From Deltaproteobacteria bacterium (GTDB taxonomy: Bacteria; Desulfobacterota; DSM-4660; Desulfatiglandales; Desulfatiglandaceae), in assembly GCA_018644785.1 (NCBI GenBank), contig JABGPV010000280.1, positions 1 to 6,366 of the forward strand: a stretch of DNA of 6,366 nt. Direction: 5' to 3'. Position 1 is the first letter of the stretch. The number at the start of each line of letters is the position of its first letter. Shown piece after piece: positions 1 to 6,270 of this stretch. Below the pieces are notes generated by a model. That model ran no database searches. It was given only the letters and a program-made list of their open reading frames with translations, and was not told the origin of the DNA. The position numbers and the translations under genes were made by a program.

Positions 1-561
1 ACGGCCAAAGGGAATATCCGATTCGAGGGAGAGTCCATCGAAGGGCTTTCCGCCGCCGCCATTGTCAAAAAGGGAATCTCCATGGTTCCCGAGGGTCGGC
101 AGTTGTTTACCAGTCTCAGTGTCGTGGATAATCTGACCCTGGGCGCGTACCTTCATTACCGGAAAAAGGGCCGTGAAAAAATCGAATCCCGGCTGGAGGA
201 GGTATATGCACTCTTTCCACGCTTGAAAGAACGTTCCGCACAGGTCTCGGGTACCCTTTCAGGGGGCGAACAGCAGATGGTTTCCATCGGCAGGGCGCTC
301 ATGAGTCAACCGAAACTGCTCATGCTGGATGAACCCTCCATGGGGTTGGCGCCGCTAGTCATCGGTGAAATCATGCAGACCATTGTGCGGCTCAACCGGG
401 AAGGGGTCTCCATTGCCCTGGTGGAGCAAAACGCCAGGGCTGCGCTTCGCATCAGCCGGCATGCGTATGTCCTGGAAAACGGCCGGGTGGTTCGAGAGGG
501 GGAATCGGACGTGCTGTTGAAGGATCCAGCCATCGTTGAGGATTATCTGGGTGGCGGTTAG
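1..561 (+). CDS. livF: Branched-chain amino-acid type ABC transporter ATP-binding protein LivF, 5'-truncated by window edge
   Basis: This is the cytoplasmic ATPase subunit of a LivFGHM-type importer, the family that takes up branched-chain amino acids, amides and related small solutes. The reading frame is open from base 1. The 186 visible residues lack roughly the first 45-50 of the usual ~235, including Walker A. Visible motifs are the Q-loop-following PEGR segment (bases ~88-99), the ABC signature LSGGEQQ (~256-276), Walker B LLMLDEP (316-336), and the late LVEQNA segment (~418-435), where Gln stands at the switch-histidine position, as is normal for LivF. The protein ends in the family's typical YLGG-like tail. 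The substrate cannot be told from the ATPase. The methyltransferase genes directly downstream, on the same strand, suggest that the importer may deliver a methylated compound, but that is inference. The permease and binding-protein genes presumably lie upstream of the window. Confidence 0.95.
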   Translation, partial: TAKGNIRFEGESIEGLSAAAIVKKGISMVPEGRQLFTSLSVVDNLTLGAYLHYRKKGREKIESRLEEVYALFPRLKERSAQVSGTLSGGEQQMVSIGRALMSQPKLLMLDEPSMGLAPLVIGEIMQTIVRLNREGVSIALVEQNARAALRISRHAYVLENGRVVREGESDVLLKDPAIVEDYLGGG

Positions 562-580
562 GCAAAAAAAGGGGAGCAAT

Positions 581-637
581 ATGGACAATGATTCCGGTTT
601 AGATGAGGCCCTGATTGAAGAGGAGAGAATAGAATGA
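581..637 (+). CDS. Possible 18-codon small ORF overlapping the methyltransferase start
   Basis: This short acidic ORF (MDNDSGLDEALIEEERIE) starts 19 bases after the livF stop. A GGGGAG ribosome-binding sequence (571-576) sits 4 bases before its ATG. Its TGA stop (635-637) overlaps the ATG of the next gene (634-636) as ATGA, the classic arrangement for translational coupling. The downstream gene's own Shine-Dalgarno AGGAG (621-625) lies inside it. I do not recognise the peptide. It could be a real small protein, a leader whose translation opens the methyltransferase start, the degraded end of a lost gene, or chance. The good RBS and exact stop-start overlap favour it being translated, but 18 codons is too short to judge from composition. 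Confidence 0.4.
   Translation: MDNDSGLDEALIEEERIE
621..625 (+). promoter_or_regulatory. Shine-Dalgarno site of the pterin/corrinoid methyltransferase gene
   Basis: AGGAG lies 8 bases before the ATG at 634 and fixes that start. The same frame is closed upstream by stops at 589-591 and 604-606, so no longer N-terminus is possible. The site lies inside the 18-codon ORF, so ribosomes translating that ORF would pass over it. Confidence 0.75.
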
Positions 638-2202
638 TTATCATCGGCGAAAAAATAAACGGGACCCGTGAAACGGTGGGAAAAGCGATCCGGGATCGAA
701 ACACCAAAATAATTCAAACCCTGGCAATGACCCAGGTTGAAGGGGGCGCCGATTACCTGGATGTGAATGCGGGCACCCACCCCCAGGAAGAACCCCGGGA
801 TATGGCCTGGCTGGTGGAAACCATTCAGTCCGTTACGAAAACCCGGCTTTGTCTCGACAGTCCGAATCCACAGGCCCTTTTGAGCGGCATTCAATCGGCG
901 GCGCGTCTCCCCATGATTAATTCGGTCAGCGGCGAGCGCAACCGCATTGAAGAGGTCTTGCCCATTGCATGCGAGCACGGCACGGACCTGGCGCTCCTGG
1001 CTCTCGATGACAACGGCGTTCCGGAAACCAGCCGGGAACGACTGGATATCGTGGGCCGGCTGGTGTCCATGGCGCGGGAAGGCGGATTAAGGGATAATCA
1101 GCTCTTTGTGGATCCCCTTATCACCACCATTGCCACCAGGGGCGACAGCGGTCGCATCGCCCTTGAAACCATTCGCGAGATCAGGGTGCAGTTTCCGGAG
1201 GTTCACATCATTTGCGGCCTCAGCAATATCTCCTTCGGCCAACCCTCGCGCACGCTCATTAACCAGGCGTTTGCCGCCCTGGCCATTGAAGCGGGCCTGG
1301 ACAGCGCTATTATGGATCCTGCGGATCGGGGGCTTCGAAACATCATTTACGGTACGGATCTGGTGCTGGGCGCGGACCCGGATTGCCTGCGATACATCCA
1401 GGCCCATCGGTCAGGGGTTATCGGGGGGGAACCGAAGGGAATGCCGGACGCAGATGCAGACGCCATATCCGATGCTTTTGAGCGTCTGAAAAGCGCATTG
1501 TCGAGGACGGGCCTGGTCTCAGGGCCGAAGGCTGCGACTTCGGGTGCGGTGGATCCCACCGACTCGTCGGAAGAAGCGGGGGCCCTTGAGGACCTGGTGT
1601 CATCTCTGGTGGACATGAAAAGAGACCGGGTGCTCGAACTTACCGAAAGCTTGATTGAGCATAATACAGACCCCATGGAAATTCTTGATGCGTCAAAACG
1701 GGCCATGGGTGAAGTGGGCCGCCTGTTTGAAGAAGAGACCTATTTCATTCCCGAATTGATCCTGGCGGGCAGAATGCTGAAAAGTATTGCCGAACGGGTG
1801 ACGCCCCTTTTGACGGCAGACGTGAAGGGCGAAAAAAAAGGTCGTGTGTTGATCGGGACGGTTGCCGGGGATATTCACGATATCGGTAAAGATATTGTGA
1901 CGACCATGCTGGATGTGAATGGCTATGAGGTGCTGGATCTGGGCGTGGATGTCCCGGTGGAACGGTTTGTGGAAGCGGTCCGGACATTTAAGCCACGGGT
2001 GGTGGGGCTCAGCGGGTTTTTGACGCTGGTTTACGATGCCATGAAAGAGACGATTCAGGCCATCCGAGACGAAAGCCCGGGCCATATCCGATTCATGATC
2101 GGTGGCGGTCAGATCGATAAACAGGTGATGGCCCATACCGGCGCGGACGGCTTTGGGCGAGATGCCATGGAAGCGGTCAAGTTCTGCCGGAAATGGATTT
2201 AG
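634..2202 (+). CDS. Fused methyltetrahydrofolate methyltransferase (pterin-binding) and cobalamin-binding corrinoid protein
   Basis: This 522-residue cytoplasmic protein should carry a methyl group between tetrahydrofolate and a bound corrinoid. Residues ~1-270 form a pterin-binding TIM barrel of the AcsE/MtrH/MetH class, opening with the typical MIIIGEKING. D75, N96, D160 and N198 fall at or next to the folate-contacting positions known in Moorella AcsE (D75, N96, D160, N199). A polar linker (~295-318) leads to a helical cap of the methionine-synthase type (~319-395, with the FIPELILAGR segment). A B12-binding Rossmann domain (~402-522) follows, with GDIHDIG at 412-418; H415 is the expected lower axial ligand to cobalt. 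GLSGFLT (458-464) and GGG (490-492) are the other usual corrinoid contacts. AcsE is ~260 residues and separate corrinoid proteins ~210, so this is a natural two-protein fusion. It lacks the homocysteine-binding and AdoMet reactivation domains of MetH. It is co-directional with livF and the UroD-like gene, its probable partner. Direction of methyl transfer is unknown. Confidence 0.9.
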   Translation: MIIIGEKINGTRETVGKAIRDRNTKIIQTLAMTQVEGGADYLDVNAGTHPQEEPRDMAWLVETIQSVTKTRLCLDSPNPQALLSGIQSAARLPMINSVSGERNRIEEVLPIACEHGTDLALLALDDNGVPETSRERLDIVGRLVSMAREGGLRDNQLFVDPLITTIATRGDSGRIALETIREIRVQFPEVHIICGLSNISFGQPSRTLINQAFAALAIEAGLDSAIMDPADRGLRNIIYGTDLVLGADPDCLRYIQAHRSGVIGGEPKGMPDADADAISDAFERLKSALSRTGLVSGPKAATSGAVDPTDSSEEAGALEDLVSSLVDMKRDRVLELTESLIEHNTDPMEILDASKRAMGEVGRLFEEETYFIPELILAGRMLKSIAERVTPLLTADVKGEKKGRVLIGTVAGDIHDIGKDIVTTMLDVNGYEVLDLGVDVPVERFVEAVRTFKPRVVGLSGFLTLVYDAMKETIQAIRDESPGHIRFMIGGGQIDKQVMAHTGADGFGRDAMEAVKFCRKWI

Positions 2203-2233
2203 GCCCTTAGATGTTTCAAGTTTAAGATGATCA

Positions 2234-2238
2234 AAGGA
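2234..2238 (+). promoter_or_regulatory. Shine-Dalgarno site of the UroD-like gene
   Basis: AAGGA sits 8 bases before the ATG at 2247. The 44-base gap after the methyltransferase stop holds no visible terminator or convincing promoter, which supports co-transcription. Confidence 0.6.
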
Positions 2239-2246
2239 TTGAAATT

Positions 2247-3497
2247 ATGGAAATATCGAATGTACAGAAATATCAGGAACGGGAAAAACGTCTGCTGGAT
2301 GCCATGGCATTGAAAGAGCCGGACCGTGTGCCGATTGTTCCCTTATTTGCGTTTTTCAATTGCTACTACAGCGGCATTTCCCCGCGGGAAGCCTATACGG
2401 TTCCGGAAAAAGCGGTGGAAGCCTGGCGAAAGACCATTTATGATTTTGCCCCCGATGCCACCTACAGTGTCAACTTCACGATTTATTCCATGGACGAAGT
2501 GCTGTCGGATTTGGATTTCAAAGCCATGAAATGGCCCGGCCACGGGGTTCCCGACGATCAGTCGTTCCAGTTCGTGGAGGCGGAGTACATGAAAGAGGAT
2601 GAATACGAAGACTTGTTTTCAAACCCCGGGGATTTTTTCCTGCGCAAGATTCTTCCCCGTCTCGCAGGGAATCTCGGGGGGCTCGCAAAATTGCCCCCCC
2701 TTGAGACGGCGGCATTGGGTTATGTCTGGCCGTCGGTGCTGCCGGCTTTGGCCGACCCCGATATTGTGACGGCGTTGGAGACGCTGCTTGAGACCTCCCG
2801 AAAGCAGGTGGCATGGGCCAAAACTTTTGGTGCATTTGCCCAGGAATTAAAAGACTCCGGCTTCCCTTCCATCAAAGAGCAAACAGTCCTTGCGCCTTAC
2901 GATCTGGTGGCCGACAATCTCCGCGGTACGGCCGGGGCGGCCATGGACCTGCTCCTGCAACCCGAAAATTTAAAGCGGGCGGTGAATCAACTGGCCCCTT
3001 TCATGAGTCGGATCGGCGTTAACGGCGCAAAAGCAAAGGGGAATCCCCGTGTTTTCATCCCCCTCCACAAGGGTACAGACAGTTTCATGAGCCTGAAACA
3101 ATTCGAGGAATTCTATTGGCCGAGCCTGCAGCAGCTCATCCTGGACCTGGTGGAAGGCGGTTGCACCCCCTATCTGCTGATCGAAGGGTTGTACAATACC
3201 CGTCTGGAGGTCATCCGAGATGTTCCCAAAGGGAAATGCATATATCATTTTGAGGGCACGGATCTGATACAGGCCAAAAAAATCTTAGGCGACACGGTCT
3301 GCCTCATGGGAAACATGCCCAACTCCCTGCTGGCAACGGGCACGGTTGACCAGGTGAGGGATCACACTAAGATGCTCATCGACAACTGCGGCACGGATGG
3401 CGGGTACATCATGAGCGGCGGCGCCCTGATCGATCATGCCAAACCCGAAAACGTGGATGCCTGGATAACCACCACCAAGGAGTATGGCAGGTATTAG
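2247..3497 (+). CDS. UroD/MtaA-superfamily protein, probable corrinoid-dependent methyltransferase
   Basis: This 416-residue soluble protein has the uroporphyrinogen-decarboxylase fold shared by the MtaA/MtbA methylcobalamin methyltransferases. The N-terminus shows the family pattern of an early helix, then DRVPIVPL (26-33). The C-terminal half carries the family landmarks HKGTDSFMS (274-282), FYWPSLQ (289-295), LMGNMPNSLLATGT (353-366) and KPENVDAW (399-406). Heme biosynthesis is unlikely: it sits beside a corrinoid protein gene and diverges strongly from HemE. Its probable role is to exchange a methyl group between an unknown substrate and the corrinoid of the fusion protein encoded 44 bases upstream. 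The usual zinc motif His-x-Cys...Cys is altered: H334-F335-E336 replaces His-x-Cys, and G391-G392-A393 occupies the region of the second Cys. E336, with E313, H274 or D278, could supply alternative ligands, but this is inference. Co-directional with the preceding genes and likely last in the operon. Fold confidence is high, methyltransferase role moderate, substrate unknown. Confidence 0.85.
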   Translation: MEISNVQKYQEREKRLLDAMALKEPDRVPIVPLFAFFNCYYSGISPREAYTVPEKAVEAWRKTIYDFAPDATYSVNFTIYSMDEVLSDLDFKAMKWPGHGVPDDQSFQFVEAEYMKEDEYEDLFSNPGDFFLRKILPRLAGNLGGLAKLPPLETAALGYVWPSVLPALADPDIVTALETLLETSRKQVAWAKTFGAFAQELKDSGFPSIKEQTVLAPYDLVADNLRGTAGAAMDLLLQPENLKRAVNQLAPFMSRIGVNGAKAKGNPRVFIPLHKGTDSFMSLKQFEEFYWPSLQQLILDLVEGGCTPYLLIEGLYNTRLEVIRDVPKGKCIYHFEGTDLIQAKKILGDTVCLMGNMPNSLLATGTVDQVRDHTKMLIDNCGTDGGYIMSGGALIDHAKPENVDAWITTTKEYGRY

Positions 3498-3506
3498 GTG
3501 GGGGCA

Positions 3507-3632
3507 GGAAAGGGGTCAGGTCTACGTTTAACTCATTTGAACGGCAGTTTTGGAATCAAGAAAAAAATAGAATTTTTCTTATGGGGAGGTGTTTTTTCTC
3601 TTGACTCGCCTTTTAATGGATGACCCTTTTCT
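3507..3632. repeat. Imperfect inverted-repeat element in convergent intergenic region, REP-like remnant
   Basis: The 185-base gap between the two convergent genes (3498-3682) has no ORF of note. Bases 3507-3518 (GGAAAGGGGTCA) match the reverse complement of 3621-3632 (TGACCCTTTTCT) at 10 of 12 positions, so the two arms bracket about 100 bases. Just inside the left arm, GTTTAA (3526-3531) and TTGAAC (3537-3542) can pair with one G-U wobble around a 5-base loop. The left arm continues as GGTCAGGTCTACG, which resembles, from memory only, termini found beside REP-associated (Y1, IS200-like) transposases in Desulfobacterota. No transposase is present. Confidence 0.35.
3558..3580. terminator. Weak AT-rich hairpin, possible bidirectional terminator between convergent genes
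   Basis: AAGAAAAA (3558-3565) pairs perfectly with TTTTTCTT (3573-3580) around a 7-base loop. It lies 60 bases past the UroD-like stop and about 100 bases past the kinase stop on the other strand, and its A/T runs give a U-rich arm in either direction. The stem has only one G-C pair, so it would be a weak terminator. No stronger candidate is visible in the gap. Confidence 0.25.
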
Positions 3633-3682
3633 AAATAGATGGTTCGCGGGAAGCTTCAATTGAACTAAAGGTTACAAATTAC

Positions 3683-6133
3683 CTATTTCTCCAGTTCTTC
3701 CTTTACAGCAACTCCAACCTTTTCCAACAACAGCGGTTTTCTTATATACGCTCCTGCACCAAGACTCTGAACTTCTTTGACACGGTCTGTTTCAGAAAAT
3801 CCGCTGGCAATGATTGCCTTTTGCCCAGGATGTATTTGGAGGATTTTTTTGTAGGTGTCAAGGCCATCCATCCCCGGGTCCATAATCATATCCAATAGCA
3901 ATAAATGGACTCTGTTGGTCTTAAGATATTCAACAGCTTCTTCCCCACCAGGAACCGAAACCACCGAATAACCCAACTCTTTTAACATGCTGGAGGCTAT
4001 ATTTCTTTGCTCTTCCACATCATCCACAACCAGAATTGCTTCGCCTTTCCCCATATAATCTTTCAGAGATATTTCGGATCTCTCTTCAATCGATTTTCGG
4101 GTCACCGGAAAATAAAGTGTGAAAGTGGTTCCTTTCCCTTCAGTACTTTGAACATGGATATATCCGTTATGATCCTTTACCGTTCCCCATACCACTGCCA
4201 TGCCCAGGCCCGTTCCGCTTCTTCCCATCTTTTTCTTGGTATAGAACGGTTCAAATATCTTGTCCAAATCATCGGAGGCAATACCTGTCCCGGTATCGGA
4301 GATCGTGAGAACAACATAATCACCCTCCCTTACATCGTCATAACCTTTTATGGGTCTATCAATGTATCGGTTCTCCGTGGATACAATCAGGTTCCCGCCT
4401 TCGGGCATGGCCTCGGCAGCGTTGGAAACCAGGTTCATGACGGTTTTGGAAAGGTGCGTCGATGATCCCAATATGTTGAGGATATCTGCTTCAAGACGGG
4501 TCTCTATATGAACTCCGGGATGGTAGGATTGAAGTTTTTCATGCTCGGGGCTTTTCAAATATTCAGAGATAACATTATTCAGGTTAACCACCTCAGTGAC
4601 AACAACACCCCTCCTCGCCAATGTTAATAGATCCTGAACAACCGCTGCTGCTTTTTCTCCTGACTTTTGTATTGTGAGGATTGATTTTCTTAAAGGGCTG
4701 TCTTCAGGGAGTTGTAATAATAACAATTCAGGATAACTTACAAGACCACCCAGGATATTGTTGAGATCGTGTGCCACCCCTCCAGCGAGCGTTCCTATCG
4801 CTTCCATTTTCTGTGCACGTTGGAGTTGGGTTTCCAAGTCTTCTCGATCTTTCTCAGCCTTTTTTTGTGAGGTAATGTCCCTAATTATTCCTTCAACACC
4901 CTTAATGTTTCCGTCCTGACCCTTGAAGAAATGTGCATTTGTGGAAGCCCACCAACTGGACCCGTCTTTGCGTTTCAGCTGCGCCTCAAAATGTTCAACA
5001 TAACCATCTTCTTGAAGTTTTGCTAAAAAAAGGGCACGTACTTCAGGATTGGCATAGACCTCTTCAGCCACCTTCATCCCAATGGCTTCTTCTACTGTAT
5101 AACCGGATAATTTGTGGGTTGACGGAGATATAAAAACAAGCTTTCCTTCCACATCTGTACGATAGAAAAGGTCAGAGGTGTTGTCCACAAGATCCCGGTA
5201 TTTCTGTTCGCTTTCCCTTAGTGCCTCCTCTGCCCGCTTGCGGTCCGTTACATCCCGAAAGCTCCATACTCTGCCTACACTCTTGCTCTTTATCCTTTGC
5301 GCTTGTGAGTAGCGTTCAAAAATCCTTCCATCTTTAAACTCAAGGACATCAAAGCTCTCCTCAGCCAGTTGGGAGTATAGCTCCCTTACTTTCTTAAGAA
5401 AACTTTCAGGCTCCTTTAACTGATCCAAAACAAATACCAGCGCTTGATCACTGTCTTTCGTTGCTATAACAGAGTCGGGTATCCGCCACATCTCCACAAA
5501 TATCTTGTTAAAACTTACTATCTTTCCCTCTCCATTCACCGCTAAAATACCGTCTGCAGTTGAGTCGAGAGTTGCAGAGAGAAGCGAAACGGATTGTTTC
5601 AGTTTTTCCTCAGATTCCCGCAGTGCCGCTTCCGTGTGCCTTCGCTCAGTAATTTCACGCCTGAGTTGTTTATTGGCAGTTTTCAGATCGGCGGTGCGTT
5701 CTGCCACCCGTTGTTCCAGCGCATCTTGAGAATCGCGCAGAGCTTCCTCAGTCTTCTTACGCACTTCAAGTTGTTCCCGGAGTCGCAAGCTCAGGTCTCT
5801 TAACCTCCCCAAAATTGCTGCAACCGAAACCATGAGAATAAATGCCGGAAGGCCTCCCTGCAGTTCAGCGCCTATATTTTTCAAAAGAACCATATTTAGA
5901 GGATAGTTAAGAAGAGCGGCCAGCACCCCTCCTCGGAGTCCCCAGAACCAAACTGAAAGGCCAATGAAGCACCACGAAAAAGAAACGCTAATCCAGCCAA
6001 AGGTCTGGTGCAAAAGCGGAAAGAAAAGCACATAGAGCGCAAGAAGGACGCATAACAGCAACAATCGAGCAAACCACTTAGCCTGATTTGACTTGCCCCA
6101 TACACTAGATACTTTCGATAAAGCCGATCCCAT
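3683..6133 (-). CDS. Membrane-anchored PAS-PAS hybrid sensor histidine kinase with C-terminal receiver domain
   Basis: This 816-residue inner-membrane kinase should autophosphorylate on a histidine and pass the phosphate to its own receiver. About four hydrophobic helices (~22-41, 47-66, 68-84, 93-109) form the N-terminus, with loops too short for a periplasmic sensor domain. A charged coiled coil (~110-178) follows, then PAS domains at ~180-298 and ~305-425. The HisKA domain (~432-507) has GGVAHDLNN with phospho-acceptor H455. The ATPase domain shows the N-box (N567, N571), DTGTGI (613-618), FEPFYTKK (627-634) and GRSGTGLGM (637-645). The receiver (~698-816) has D704/D705, phospho-acceptor D748, S777 and K799. 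All catalytic residues are present. There is no DNA-binding domain, so a phosphotransfer protein or response regulator must lie elsewhere. An in-frame TGA (6143-6145) just upstream fixes the start. The gene converges on the methyltransferase operon and is clearly lower in GC. The signal sensed is unknown. Confidence 0.93.
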   Translation of the reverse strand: MGSALSKVSSVWGKSNQAKWFARLLLLCVLLALYVLFFPLLHQTFGWISVSFSWCFIGLSVWFWGLRGGVLAALLNYPLNMVLLKNIGAELQGGLPAFILMVSVAAILGRLRDLSLRLREQLEVRKKTEEALRDSQDALEQRVAERTADLKTANKQLRREITERRHTEAALRESEEKLKQSVSLLSATLDSTADGILAVNGEGKIVSFNKIFVEMWRIPDSVIATKDSDQALVFVLDQLKEPESFLKKVRELYSQLAEESFDVLEFKDGRIFERYSQAQRIKSKSVGRVWSFRDVTDRKRAEEALRESEQKYRDLVDNTSDLFYRTDVEGKLVFISPSTHKLSGYTVEEAIGMKVAEEVYANPEVRALFLAKLQEDGYVEHFEAQLKRKDGSSWWASTNAHFFKGQDGNIKGVEGIIRDITSQKKAEKDREDLETQLQRAQKMEAIGTLAGGVAHDLNNILGGLVSYPELLLLQLPEDSPLRKSILTIQKSGEKAAAVVQDLLTLARRGVVVTEVVNLNNVISEYLKSPEHEKLQSYHPGVHIETRLEADILNILGSSTHLSKTVMNLVSNAAEAMPEGGNLIVSTENRYIDRPIKGYDDVREGDYVVLTISDTGTGIASDDLDKIFEPFYTKKKMGRSGTGLGMAVVWGTVKDHNGYIHVQSTEGKGTTFTLYFPVTRKSIEERSEISLKDYMGKGEAILVVDDVEEQRNIASSMLKELGYSVVSVPGGEEAVEYLKTNRVHLLLLDMIMDPGMDGLDTYKKILQIHPGQKAIIASGFSETDRVKEVQSLGAGAYIRKPLLLEKVGVAVKEELEK

Positions 6134-6135
6134 AT

Positions 6136-6204
6136 CTATCCCTCAATAATGATTTCCTTAAGGTCGCCGGGGGTATCCGGTAATGTGACAGCATCGATAT
6201 TCAT
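6136..6204 (-). CDS. Possible 22-codon ORF ending 2 bases before the kinase start
   Basis: Read on the minus strand, an ATG at 6204-6202 opens 22 codons (beginning MNIDAVTLPDTPGDLKEI) and stops with TAG at 6138-6136, two bases before the kinase ATG. The frame stays open back to a TAA at 6255-6253, but has no other ATG, GTG or TTG start. No convincing ribosome-binding site precedes the ATG. The kinase's own Shine-Dalgarno lies across the last codons. It could be a translated leader coupled to the kinase, the tail of a decayed gene, or chance. The peptide is not recognised. Confidence 0.25.
   Translation of the reverse strand: MNIDAVTLPDTPGDLKEIIIEG
6139..6144 (-). promoter_or_regulatory. Shine-Dalgarno site of the sensor kinase gene
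   Basis: On the minus strand, GAGGGA ends 5 bases before the ATG at 6133-6131. Together with the in-frame stop at 6143-6145 it settles the kinase start. Confidence 0.7.
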
Positions 6205-6270
6205 GCCCGAAGGTATATCACATACTATTGATTTTGGAACTATTAAATTTAGTTATATCGCACTCTTTTT

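Noticed and set aside
418..435. Gln in place of the switch histidine in the ATPase as a sign of inactivity
   Set aside because: LVEQN is the normal sequence in LivF proteins.
355..978. 207-codon open frame on the minus strand
   Set aside because: It crosses the end of livF and the start of the methyltransferase, both strongly supported by motifs on the other strand, and its translation has no recognisable domain.
634..2202. Calling the fusion protein methionine synthase (metH)
   Set aside because: The homocysteine-binding and AdoMet activation domains are absent and the length (522) is under half of MetH.
2247..3497. Calling the gene hemE (uroporphyrinogen decarboxylase)
   Set aside because: It shares only the fold; it is longer than HemE (~350) and sits with a corrinoid protein gene.
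3650..3664. Overlapping perfect palindromes GAAGCTTC and TTCAATTGAA
   Set aside because: Short loopless palindromes without a repeat partner or positional role; likely chance in AT-rich sequence.
6145..6270. Kinase promoter, for example TATAAC near 6252-6257 on the minus strand
   Set aside because: No acceptable -35 lies at 16-18 bases, and no sigma-54 type -24/-12 pair was seen.
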